Positions 11,300 through 22,200 of a stretch of DNA of 64,000 nt are shown here, in pieces. The stretch comes from Panopea generosa (Eukaryota > Mollusca > Bivalvia > Adapedonta > Hiatellidae), in contig CM055909.1 of the NCBI GenBank assembly GCA_029582155.1, positions 21,783,347-21,847,346 on the forward strand, read 5' to 3'. The translations under genes and the position numbers were made by a program. The notes beneath the pieces were generated by a model, which did no database searches, had not been told where the DNA came from, and saw only the letters and a program-made list of their open reading frames with translations. Within the stretch, counting starts at the first letter, position 1, and every line of letters starts with the position of its first letter.

Positions 11300-11520
11300 G
11301 GTACGCTCGATCCAGTTGCAGGGATTGGACCCATGACCGGAGGGTTGTGGGTTCCATCCTCCGTCACAACTATGTGTGGTGTCATTGAGAGAGACACTTA
11401 TTCGACATATGCTTAGTACTGATTCTACCCAAGAAGACTTCAGCATAATTCAAGAAGCCTAATTGTACATAAGTTGTGATACCATTTTTCACAATCTAAG
11501 TAAAATAAATAAGTTTAAAC
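11300..11520 (+). repeat. tRNA-headed SINE related to SINE-C
   Basis: GAGGGTTGTGGGTTCCATCC (B-box like) is followed by TGCTTAGTACTGATTCTACC, CAAGAAGACTTCAGC and AAATAAATAAGTTTAAACTA. The same 3' end occurs in SINE-C copies. Confidence 0.7.
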
Positions 11521-12623
11521 TAAAGTAGAATTAATATAATAACATAACGTAATACAAGAAACATAAAAAGTTAAACAGCTAAAAATAAACTAAGAATAAT
11601 ACAGCATCAAATGATTAGAAATTACAGTTTTTAAATAAAAAAATTTCTATTACAGTGTCTTGTGGAGATATCTTAAGTAGAAAGGCACATCCTGAAAAAA
11701 TTGAAATCTTCATCTCAATAACATTCTATGTTTATTTGCATTATGTGGTTCTGAATCAACGACTGATTTAAACAATAATGTCAGATTTAAGATCCTTCTG
11801 AAGCATAGAACACAACCAAAAATTCCAACTTTTCACATACTCCGATTCAAAATATGGAAATTTTACAAACCGGTAAACACTAAATTACGGGTAAGAAATG
11901 TGATTTTCAAACATTTTTCATTAAAAAAGTACTAAAACTGATAGTATTTGCAAGTAAATGGATAAATTTGCTGGTTATTTTTTTTTTAATTTCATTTTTT
12001 TTATATATTTTTCGTCCATTTCTCAAAGAAATAATATACAGTTGAGAATTATATAGTTGCAAATGTCACGCAAATATTGGGTTTATAAATTCTAGCATCA
12101 CAGCTGTTACAGCAAACACAAATGAATGTTTATTAAGGCATGACACATAAAACAAAAGTAAGTCGAATGAGTCAATGATGAAACCAAATCTTGACACAGT
12201 AATTTTCTGAAAAATAAAACCACTTGTAAAATCATGTTTACGACAGAATAAAGCTGGGCCCATTGAGATTCTTGTGAAATATGGCAACATACACAAAGTG
12301 AAAAACACTTAAATAAAAACACATAATAAAACATGTAAAACTGTAGAATAAAAATGTCATATATAAAAAGCAAAACAAACTGTTTTAAAATTTTGATCCA
12401 AAACTTCATGATGATAAAAAACAATACATAATAAAAATTTTGCCGAGTTGAAAAGAAATTTCAATTAATATTTATATTTAACTATACAGAGTTTTTACAA
12501 TGGATCCCACCATGTACATTGTATTCACAAAACAAGTATGTATGCACTGAAGCTCAATTTTATTTTCAATTACATTACTATTTCTAATCAGTTTCAATAT
12601 TACTGTCAATTAGTCTGAAGCAG

Positions 12624-12779
12624 GCTGTCAATCAAGCAAGTTGATAATCCAATCAGTTTCAATATTTGTTGCTACTCCACCATTTTCCTTGGACAAACTA
12701 ACAATGTCTAAATTTACACTTCATTGTATTAACTTAGACAAACAATGCCATGTGACCAGTTAGAGTTGTTCTCATGTCA
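12624..12779. repeat. dispersed repeat F, copy 1
   Basis: Shares, in order, CTGTCAATCAA, GATAATCCAATC, a TTCCTTGGACAAACTAACAA block, ACAAACAATGCCATGTGACC and CTCATGTCAGG with 33553-33720. It is about 160 bp with no open frame. Confidence 0.7.
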
Positions 12780-12807
12780 GGCCCTTTATAATAATCAGAA
12801 CATTTAA

Positions 12808-12870
12808 GGGGTAGCGTGGCTGTGTGGTCTAATGCACCGAGGTTGTGGCATCAAGATGCACTCAGTCCAA
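12808..12870 (+). repeat. Leu-tRNA-like remnant
   Basis: GTAGCGTGGCTGTGTGGTCTA resembles an A-box arm, followed by AATGCACCGAGGTTGTGGC. No B-box in the expected place and no closing acceptor stem, so it is a SINE head or tRNA relic and not a tRNA gene. Confidence 0.5.
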
Positions 12871-12948
12871 AAAACTTTGTGTTTTTTCTTCAGCTTTCTA
12901 ATAAAAGTTTTAACATTTCCAGTGCATACTCAAGTAAAGATCATTTAC

Positions 12949-13019
12949 CCCATCGGTGGAAAAAGGTACCAAGTGCCTTCTTATTTCATATACACTTGGT
13001 AACTTATTGCTTTAATGGG
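12949..13019. repeat. 71-bp palindromic hairpin element, copy 1
   Basis: Arms 12949-12975 and 12993-13019 are inverted copies built around GGTACCAAGTG / CACTTGGTAAC with a 17-base loop (CCTTCTTATTTCATATA). The arms carry several mismatches. A nearly perfect copy lies at 30996-31066. Confidence 0.85.
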
Positions 13020-14403
13020 ATGAACATTTTGTGAACACAGGCTTAGGGGAGAAATTTATCAGCTTATGTGTATAAAAAATAGAGCCAAATAATAAACAAT
13101 AGCCTATCATTACAGTGCATTAACTCTGTGTGGTAACTTGCACTGGTAGATAGCTCTCAGTTGACGATGTGCAATATTGACTTAAACTTTAAAATTTGTG
13201 TTCATTTTTGTATTTATAACTCGAATGTTATTTTATTTCCAATAAACATACTTAACATTTAATCCAATATCTTCTCTCCTGGGTATTGATGTATTTCATG
13301 TTTAAAATATGTCTATTGATAGGAAACCCAAATTTTTACGGAAATAAAATCGAAAAAGGTTACGTATATCTTGTATTAAAGTTGACCAATGTTGACAAAT
13401 AGTGAACTTGACCTGTATCTTATAATTATACAGGTACACACGAAATATTGATTTAATATTTATTTAAAAAAAAGTTCTTTAATATTTTAAACTAAGAACA
13501 GTTGGGTTCCGTTAAAATGCAGTCCGATATAACGAGAAACTCATAACACGTTTTTTCTATGGCTACCAAATTTAAAATTTGATAATTTTTAACCTGATTC
13601 ATTAAAAATTCGCTGTATAATAATTGATCAAAAATCTCAATTAAATGCCAAGTGTTTGCAAGCTTGTTACTTTTTTCCAAGCTGTGTCCATGTATTTGTG
13701 CATCAATTACAGCTTCATAATTTAGCCTTAAATGACAACAAATTCTTATTGTTATAAACAACATCATTTTTTATTGATTTACGCTTACAAACAATCATGT
13801 CGTATTTATCACACATTATCGCATGTTTGTTTACGGTTCTTCGACCGGAAACAGTTTTGTCAAATAATATAGTGCAGTGCACTTTGGAATATTTATAACG
13901 CCGTTTCGCATATAATGCGGTTGCATTTCGTTGATTCCAGCTACCGCGTTGTAACTAGACCCGAGTAGTATATATAAAATTGGTCAATTACTATAAATTC
14001 TATGAACAATTCACGTATTGTTATTCTTATATAATAGTTTCATTACAAAATTTGGCAATTTTGCTACATAAATACATAACATAGTCTTTAATCTTTAACA
14101 TAGCCTTTAATACGCCATATAGTTTTATCATTAAATATGGCTTGTTGTATAACCATTTGGAAAAATCAACAGGTTAAATTGACCGATACTCAAAAAACAT
14201 CTATCTACGTATAAACTCAGAATTATGTTTTTTTATTCATATAGTTTTCTACCGCATTAAAATTTTTAAAACCATTCTTATGAATTCTTAAGCTTATGTT
14301 TTCATTGTACTGTAGAATCTAAATTTGTTAATCATCTGTGTAATTTTTACAAAAATGTTATGACACCATTGAAATGACCATAAAATTATAAAGCTTTGTT
14401 ACA

Positions 14404-14690
14404 CCACCATGGTGGCCTAGGGACAGAGCCTCCACCTCCTATGCATAAGGTTGTGGGTTCAATTTCTAGCAGGTCATACCAAAGATTTGAAAAATTGTAC
14501 TAGAAGCTTCTTTGCATGGCACTCGGCATTAAGAGGATATAAGTTCTTGGTTTGATCAGCCCGATGTCAGTATAATGTGACTGGAAGGAGTATCATACCA
14601 TGTGTCTGCAGCATGATACCTTAGTATGGTAGCGCTTAGAATGCTGTCTCAAGTAGACACCATCGCGATATAACTGAAAAATTGTTTGTT
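14404..14690 (+). repeat. SINE-E, full-length copy
   Basis: tRNA-like head (CCATGGTGGCCTAGGGACAG, then AAGGTTGTGGGTTCAATTTC) followed by a body with GATGTCAGTATAATGTGACT, CATACCATGTGTCTGCAGCA and ATGCTGTCTCAAGTAGACAC. The body recurs at 36395-36545 and 37505-37735. Confidence 0.8.
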
Positions 14691-14957
14691 AAAAGTGACA
14701 CTGAATCATACAACAGTATAAAGCTATGTGACTATGAGCTATGAAGGTATTTTGACACCGGTCACTGGATTTCCACAGATGCATATAAATAGACCCTTTT
14801 TCTCATATACATGTTTCACACAATAAAAGAGGGTTATTAAATACTTAACGTTTTACTAGACTCTAGTCGATTTCTTGTAACAAAATTACCAAACATACAA
14901 AATGGTGGAAAATGATGGAATATTGAATCCAATCAAACTGACAAAATAAAAGTCCAC

Positions 14958-15198
14958 TTAACCCTTTACTCCGTAGATACACGATTTTCTGCACCAATTA
15001 CAGAAGGCCTTTGAAAACAGTGCAGGAAGAGTCCAGATTGCTCGTAACAAGCAATCTGAACACTTTCTGCACTGTTTTCCACTCTGTCAGTTAATATAAA
15101 CATAATTCAACCAATAATTCAAAAGCCTTCTATATTATGTCTCCAAAAGCGTCTATATTAGAGGTGTCCAAAGGCGTTTATATGAAGTTAAGGGTTAA
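14958..15198. mobile_element. MITE-P copy
   Basis: TTAA at 14958-14961 and 15195-15198. Left terminus CCCTTTACTCCGTAGATAC, right terminus ATGAAGTTAAGGG. The central palindrome is intact around CTCGTAACAAGCAATCTG. Confidence 0.9.
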
Positions 15199-16796
15199 AT
15201 AACTTGTCTAAAATGAAATGAATAGCAGTCATTGGGAATATCAATTAATAAATAATTTTAATAAATATTTTGTGCCATCAAAAATATTTTTCTTCTGTGG
15301 GTATAATTCTAGTTTTAAGCAAAGAATTGTGATAAAGCATTTTACTTTTTTTAAACCCTCTGTAGGTGTTAAAATAAATTTGATTTTGATATAATTTCCA
15401 AAACACTTTTAGTAAACAGGGTCAAATTTACTTAATTAACTAAGAATATACTTTATAACTAATATTAGTGTTATTGTTTTCATAGGTATGAAAGTTTGCT
15501 TTTTTTGAAACAGTATTAAACACTGTACATTTCTGCATGTTTTAAGTTTCAAGTAACAACTGCAGTTACAGTTACACGGGTTGGTCAAGTCACACAATCT
15601 GTCTCCTTGGAGAGGTCAGTTGTACATACTGTACAAGTCTTTTAAAGCAAACCAAACTTGAAATACACTAACAAAACTTTTATCAACAATAATTTCAAAA
15701 CTTTTATCAGCAACAATTTATGTGTTAACAAAGTGTGCAATAAGTAACTAAATCCAGCAATTTTTTTTTTACAACTAGTGAAAGGGGGATAACTTTGTTT
15801 AAGTGTTGTGAACACTCTATCAAAGTTACTTCCCTTCCACTATCTGCCATTGTTTTGTATTTTAAATTCCTATTAGGTTTTCAACATCTTTAAACTCAAT
15901 TTGTGTGTTGGTTAACTCCCTTTGTTTGAAAATAAACTTAGTTAAACTTCACTGAAGCTAACAGAAAGATGGTAAAAATACTCAACCAGCATATGAAGTG
16001 TGCCATTAAAAGACCACAATGCCATCCTCCTACCTGACCAATTGGAATGCAGCTACCAGACATTTCTTATGTATTCAAATTTTTTGAAATAAGATTTTTT
16101 TGTCAGATGCCTGTAAAAAAGCACAACAACCACTTTTCCCTGGATATAAAACGTTGTGTCTATAAAAGATAACGATTTATCAAACTTCTGACAGATTTCT
16201 ACCTAAAAATCCCATCAAAATAATGGTAAACATTCCATCTATTATATATTTACAGGACAAAAAATAAGTTTTATTAAGAATATATCTACCCATCAACTAT
16301 TAAAGTAAAAGTGTTAATGTCTACGGCATGTTCTGTTTGACAAGCCTGTATACATCTCTGGTTAAGCCTAGTTTTGCATGGTTTACTCTCAGCAGAAATG
16401 CAATGGAACTTTGGATTGTTTATTTATTTATACCCTTGCACAACAACACATTAATTGAAGACTTGACCAGTTTTATTTTTCAGACAGATTCATGCATGAT
16501 ATAAGAAGGTTATGTTTTTCCAACAAAATGAAAGCTTAACAATCAACAGATTTTTGGGCAAGTTTTATGAAATAAGATGTCAGTTTTATTTAGATGAGTT
16601 TTTATCTAAAAGCAAAATATAATTGTCAAATATACATAAACATTGGAATCAGCAGGCAATTTAAAGCCACATTCAACTCATATATTCTATAATGGAATAT
16701 AAAACTTGTATTTCAAAGTGAAAAAAAACCAACTTAATCAAAACTACATGCTAAAGTTGTGGATACAAGTTAACACAACTATCACATTAACGATGA

Positions 16797-19283
16797 CTAG
16801 GATACTGATGACGATGAAAGTTGTGTTTCTCTACTCCGTTTTGGTGGTGGTGGAGGTGGGGGAGGTTTTACCTTCCCCGTCGATGAATCCAGTCCTTGAC
16901 TTGACTGACTTTCTACATCAAAGTCCTCTAAAAGTTCAGGGGGTGGGGGCGGAAGATCGTTGATATCTACAATACCATCACAATTCCCGTATATTGGATC
17001 AATGTTTTGAAGTTCATTTGGCACATTACACGATTCAGAGGCGCTAGTCCGAGAAGTTTGTGACGATGATAATTTTGTTCGTTCGCTACGTTTTGGTGGT
17101 GGTGGCGGAACATGTTTCTTCGCTGATGGCGAAATGTGTTTACCAGCAGCATTATCTACGCTACTAGACATTTTCGCATTCGAATGAGATTGATAATTGC
17201 TGACATTCGCAAGTGTACTGTATTCATTTTGACTTTGACTAGAATTTACACTTCCATTTATCTTGTGTCTTTGGTCACATGGTTTTGGTAGAGTTTCTGG
17301 AGGACACCGCACGTCGGAATTTTGCGGTACAGCTCCAGCACTCTGAACTGGTGTCCTATGCATATGTTTATTCAGTTCCGCCATAAATGGCAGAGGTGCA
17401 TAGTTTGTTTCCTCACTGCTATTAATGGATTGACCTTGACCCAAGGTTAAAGGTGAGCTTGGTGCTCCAAGTGGATTATCCATAACCATGACACTGGGCG
17501 ACCTTGGAGACGTGACTATGTCTGGATATGTAAATCCTTCTGACCGTGACATTACTTGGTTGCCATTGACGACAATATTTCCACCGGAAGGTCTTTTCTT
17601 GTGTGTTTTGACAGGATTAGCAGTGTTCCTAGGGACAGGAGGCACCAGAGGAGGTGGTGTGGGTGGCGTACACGGGACAGTAGGTGGAGGAATTGGCTTG
17701 GGGCCAGAACTTCGATGAGCCGATAGTCTGGGCGACAGGCAGCCTATGGGACTTTGTGATGGAACTGCAGGAGACGAACTTTGTGCAGATTGCACCTGGG
17801 AAATAGCTGGGGCTGATTGTTGCATTGCTATGGGAGGGGATGGGATGTGAATATGATGTGGATTTTTATTTGGGAAATTTGGGGCAGACATTGACATTGT
17901 TGGAGACATGTTCATACTATATTGATGCGGATGCTGATGACTCTGGGGAGGTGGAGGGGGTGGGGCTCCCATCGCAGATCGAGGGGGGAGAGGTGATGTA
18001 ACTGTTGATGGGCCAGTTTTTTTGGCCAGTGGCCCTTTTGTAGTCTCTTCCTCAACGGATTCTAGACTGGATTTTGATGTGTTTCTTTTATGTCCCTTTT
18101 CAACAGGTCCAGTTGCTGGGCTAGATTGCGGTCTGGTCTTTTTAACACTTGAAGGCTTCTGTGCAGTGGGAGGAGCTTGTTTAGTAATTTGACTGTAAAT
18201 GCTTTGACCTTGAGATTGAGAGGTCATATGGATCCTTGAATGAGGTGCATCTATTACCTCATACAAAGGTAGACTCGACTGGTTATGGTCTAAATAGCCA
18301 TGTGTGGTGGATGATGAATGGCTTATATTGTACCCTAGACCTTGGCTAGAATCTGAGGACTCTACAGATGAAATGGATGACCCTCGCGAGTGGGACTTGT
18401 AACCTTTTTGACAGGAAGGAGACATCATTACCTTTGACCCTTGATATTGCTGTGGGGAATTAGGCAGTGGAGATGTAGGTGACATTGGTAACTGATCATA
18501 AGTGACCGTCTGAGATGCTGACCTTATATGCTCTCGTCCTTGACCGTCCATTTTTCTCTCCCCATAGATTTCATTGCCGGAACAAACCGGAGCAGACTTT
18601 CTCCGTTCACAAACATCCTTCTGAACCGGACTAGAAACACAGGGCTTCCAGTCCTCCATTGATCCTTCGAAAGAACCAATACTGCCACCGTCCATCGACG
18701 TCTGCACCATTTCTGATATCTGTCGCGTGGTGCCGGTGGTAACCGGAAGTTTAGCTCGAAGTTTACTACTTCTATGTGATATGTTGCTCATTCTGCCTTC
18801 TCCACTCGAAGTGGACTCCTCGCTAGAATCTGTGGAAGCACTAGTAATCGAGTCTCTATGCCTCACAGGGTGGACCTCTTCCCCCAAATCATTTATTACA
18901 CTGTGAGTATTGCTAAATGACACTCGTTTTACGGGAGCTTTATCCAGTTTGAATTGTTCATGTGTAATACCGGTAAGTGAGGGTTTACGCTCTGGAGTTC
19001 TGGAATCCACTCTGCCGATTTCTAAACAAACAATATCCTCTGAATTTCTGCCTACTGACGACTCTCTTATTAACATCGAATTTTTCACATTTACTATTGA
19101 ATGTCGAGAACCGGGTTCCGGCATAGATAACCGGCTGTCAGATAAATTGCCTTCTTGATTAAGTTCTGCTATCGCTTCGCAGGCTTCTCTTTGGTCGGAC
19201 AAACTTGTACGAAGGTCACGAGTGTCCCACGTTATTATTTCCTTGTGAAGACTGTGAAAGTTGGTCAATAACTGCTTGCCAAA
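16797..19283 (-). CDS. RAPH1: MRL terminal exon: 828-residue Ser/Pro-rich tail with Ena/VASP and SH3-type motifs
   Basis: Acceptor CTTTTTCAG before 19283; stop TAG at 16799-16797. It starts [20 protein letters not shown], the short helix after the PH domain. Next come a Ser-rich part, then proline clusters (17949-17964; 17635-17705; 17085-17112) and the FMAELNKHM segment (17387-17361), equivalent to FLADLNRTL near the end of RAPH1. LPPPPPELL (16955-16929) is the best Ena/VASP EVH1-type motif. A final eight-proline run with KRSR (16900-16830) resembles an SH3 ligand. The open frame continues upstream to 19427, but that part is intronic: the acceptor and the homology both fix the start at 19283. 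As in RAPH1, the whole tail is in one exon. Confidence 0.93.
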   Translation of the reverse strand, partial: FGKQLLTNFHSLHKEIITWDTRDLRTSLSDQREACEAIAELNQEGNLSDSRLSMPEPGSRHSIVNVKNSMLIRESSVGRNSEDIVCLEIGRVDSRTPERKPSLTGITHEQFKLDKAPVKRVSFSNTHSVINDLGEEVHPVRHRDSITSASTDSSEESTSSGEGRMSNISHRSSKLRAKLPVTTGTTRQISEMVQTSMDGGSIGSFEGSMEDWKPCVSSPVQKDVCERRKSAPVCSGNEIYGERKMDGQGREHIRSASQTVTYDQLPMSPTSPLPNSPQQYQGSKVMMSPSCQKGYKSHSRGSSISSVESSDSSQGLGYNISHSSSTTHGYLDHNQSSLPLYEVIDAPHSRIHMTSQSQGQSIYSQITKQAPPTAQKPSSVKKTRPQSSPATGPVEKGHKRNTSKSSLESVEEETTKGPLAKKTGPSTVTSPLPPRSAMGAPPPPPPQSHQHPHQYSMNMSPTMSMSAPNFPNKNPHHIHIPSPPIAMQQSAPAISQVQSAQSSSPAVPSQSPIGCLSPRLSAHRSSGPKPIPPPTVPCTPPTPPPLVPPVPRNTANPVKTHKKRPSGGNIVVNGNQVMSRSEGFTYPDIVTSPRSPSVMVMDNPLGAPSSPLTLGQGQSINSSEETNYAPLPFMAELNKHMHRTPVQSAGAVPQNSDVRCPPETLPKPCDQRHKINGSVNSSQSQNEYSTLANVSNYQSHSNAKMSSSVDNAAGKHISPSAKKHVPPPPPKRSERTKLSSSQTSRTSASESCNVPNELQNIDPIYGNCDGIVDINDLPPPPPELLEDFDVESQSSQGLDSSTGKVKPPPPPPPPKRSRETQLSSSSVS

Positions 19284-22200
19284 CTGAAAAAGAAATGTTT
19301 TGGATATTTTTAAAGAAATGTATAGTATACGACATCTCATAACTAGGCTATGCACATAAATGCTGATATTATCAATTTTATCATTTATATTCGAAGTTAT
19401 CGGTTGAACTGATGGTTCATCCCACACAAGTGCTTGATTCAGTAGTAGCTACATCGTTTTTATTAAGTTAAAAGTGATGTAGAATGAAGATAATTTGAGA
19501 ATGGGTTTATGTTTTTTGTACTCTGTACTTCCACCTAATTGTCCCCCACTTTGCGAAAAGTGGCAGACACTAATTTGGGTCAATCTGTCAGTCTGTCTGT
19601 CACACTTTGGTTTACGTGCAATAACCTAAGAATACCTCAATCAAATCTTATGAAAGTTTATTATAATGTTTATAATGACATAACACAGGCTAAGTTCAGT
19701 TTTTGGGATTGTGGCATTTGTCGTTCTAGAGTTATGCCCCTTTAATTTGCAAAAAAATTGTATTTTGGGAGGTTTCCACGCAATAACTGAAGAATGCCTG
19801 AATCAAATATTTTCCAATTTTAATACAATGTTTATTATGACAAAACACAGGCTTAGTTTGATTTAAAAGGTTGTGGCATCTGTCATACTAACACAGGCTA
19901 AGTTTGATTTTAAAGGTTGCGGCATCTGTCATACTAACACAGGCTAAGTTTGATTTTAAAGGTTGTGGCATCTGTCATACTAACACAGGCTAAGGTTGAT
20001 TTTAAAGGTTGTGGCATCTGTCATACTAACACAGGCTAAGTTTGATTTTAAAGGTTGTGGCATCTGTCATACTAACACAGGCTAAGGTTGATTTTAAAGG
20101 TTGTCGCATCTGTCATACTACAGTTTTGCCTCTTTAACTTGTGGAAAATTGTACTTTTGGGGGTTTCTGTGCAATAACTTAAGAATGACTGAATAAAATC
20201 TTTTGAAAAAAAGCAGGGACATAAATTCACAGAATTTGCTTGTTGTTCTTTATCCATGTGCAAAGTATCATTTAATTCCCTTCCATACTTTTGAAGATAT
20301 ATTCTGGACAAGCAAATATAACCAAAATTAAAGTACAAATGGGGGATACAATTCTGTCATTATTCAAGACGAGTTACACTTTTCTTTTATAAAACCCAGG
20401 TCTTACCAGTACTTTAAAATTAAGCTTAAATAAATAAGATGAAAATAAAATCAAGCATTCTATAGATTTCTCTTTCCAAACCAAGAAAGTTCATGGAAGC
20501 CCCAACACAACAACAGACACTGTGCTACATCTCAAACCTTGCACAAATACAATTGTAATGCAGTGCTAACTGATTTATGAGCGCCAACATGTCCAATAAA
20601 TAATGGATATGTGATGAATTAAAACAGTTTATCTGTGAAGAGAGAGCTGATGACATGATAAAAAATTAACCTTCAAACATTTCCTGTGAGAAAGTTTGCC
20701 TGACAGGGCAGTTTTTCCTCAGTGTCCTGTATACAAGTCTGCCATTTTCCTCTACCAATAAAACTAGTAGCCATACATAAGGCCATTATAAATTAATTGC
20801 TAGATTATCATCCAAATTTGTCTTAAAAATGGAGAGGGTGGGAGGATTTTATTTTTTATTTTTATTTTTAATTTTTTTATTTTTTTATTTTTTTATGAAA
20901 ATAAAAAGGGTTGGAGGCAGCATGAAAATTAGGGGATGGATGGGGATGATAATCTAGCAATTAATTTATTATGGCCTTACATGTAATGTGTTGAAAATGG
21001 TGTTTAACCCAATTAAAAATAGAGTAAAATATTTCTGTTAATTACCTTCATAACGACCCTTAATAAATAAATCCTCAGGAGAATATAACACAAAATAACA
21101 TCCAAACCAGTAAACCACTTTAAGAGTAATGAATCAAACCAACAAAATACAAAATAAATTATCTCACTAACAGGACCTATCCTTGAGTAGGTGACACATG
21201 GGAGAGTTTTGTTTTTTCAACATAATCAAAACAAGTATCAAATAAACCCATAGAGGCATTAATCCTTTATAACAATAATTAAGTACACATGCACCCAGCG
21301 AGGTCAAATCTGAGTCATTCGAGCTAATACCATAAAACATCAAAGTTAAACATTGAGACAATATTTTGAAACCCCTGAAGTAAAAATGATATGAAAGTTT
21401 AAATTATTATCACTGTAATAACACTTTTATGTCACCGTGACTAATAGCATTACAGTATCTTAAAGGAACACCCAGCCTTTTTAACAAACATATGGCCTTT
21501 TTAAGGAACATTATTATTATGGCCTTTTTGAAGGAACAGGTGGCCACCTTTAAGGAACAAGTGGCCTTTTTAAGGAACACATGGCCTTTTTATGGAAAAC
21601 ATTGCCTTTTTAAGGAAAAAGTGGCCTTTTTAAGGAACATGTGGCCTTTTTAAGGAACACATTGCCTTTTTAAGGAAACACATGGCCTTTATAAGGAAAA
21701 CATTGCTTTTATAAGGAACATGTGGCCTTTTTAAGGAACACACAACCTCTTAAGAACACACAATCTAATAAAAGAATATTTTTGTCTTTTAACCCTTTAC
21801 TCCATAGATACTCGTTTTACTGCACCAATCACAAAAGGCCTTTGAAGACAGTGCAGGAAGAGTTCAGATTGCTCGTTACGAGCAATCTGAACACTTCCTG
21901 CACTGTTTTCCACTCTGTCAGTTAATACAAACATGATTCACCCATTGCTGATACGTGGTGAATTAATGCTTTCAATATTAGAGGTGTCCGAAGGCGTCTA
22001 TATGAAGTAAAGGGTTAAAGAGAACTATGTCAAAGATGATGAAATTTTACGGGAGGTTGGAATCCTGAATGTTTACTTTAAAATGTATTTTAGTTTTATT
22101 GATTATAAGATATAAAATATTTATTTGTGTATTTTGAAGTTGTTGTTTTTTTAAATATTTTCAAAAGTTGCATGACACAGCTAGTTTTGCAAGTCATTAT

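Larger units (their letters stand above)
4796..16796. other. intergenic region between convergent genes, repeats only
   Basis: Twelve kilobases separate the two stop codons. The individual repeats are listed separately. No exon with family resemblance was found on either strand. The unassigned stretches (about 5590-6220, 6530-6900, 9510-10530, 10640-11290, 11530-12600, 13030-14400, 15200-16700) are AT-rich with no supported feature. The MRL 3'UTR should occupy part of the right end. TTTATT (AATAAA on the - strand) occurs near 16585, 16472 and 16420, and none can be chosen. Confidence 0.6.

Noticed and set aside
19284..19427. N-terminal extension of the large - strand frame, beginning [10 protein letters not shown]
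   Set aside because: A clear acceptor (CTTTTTCAG) and the MRL homology starting FGKQLL place the exon start at 19283. The extension is intron.
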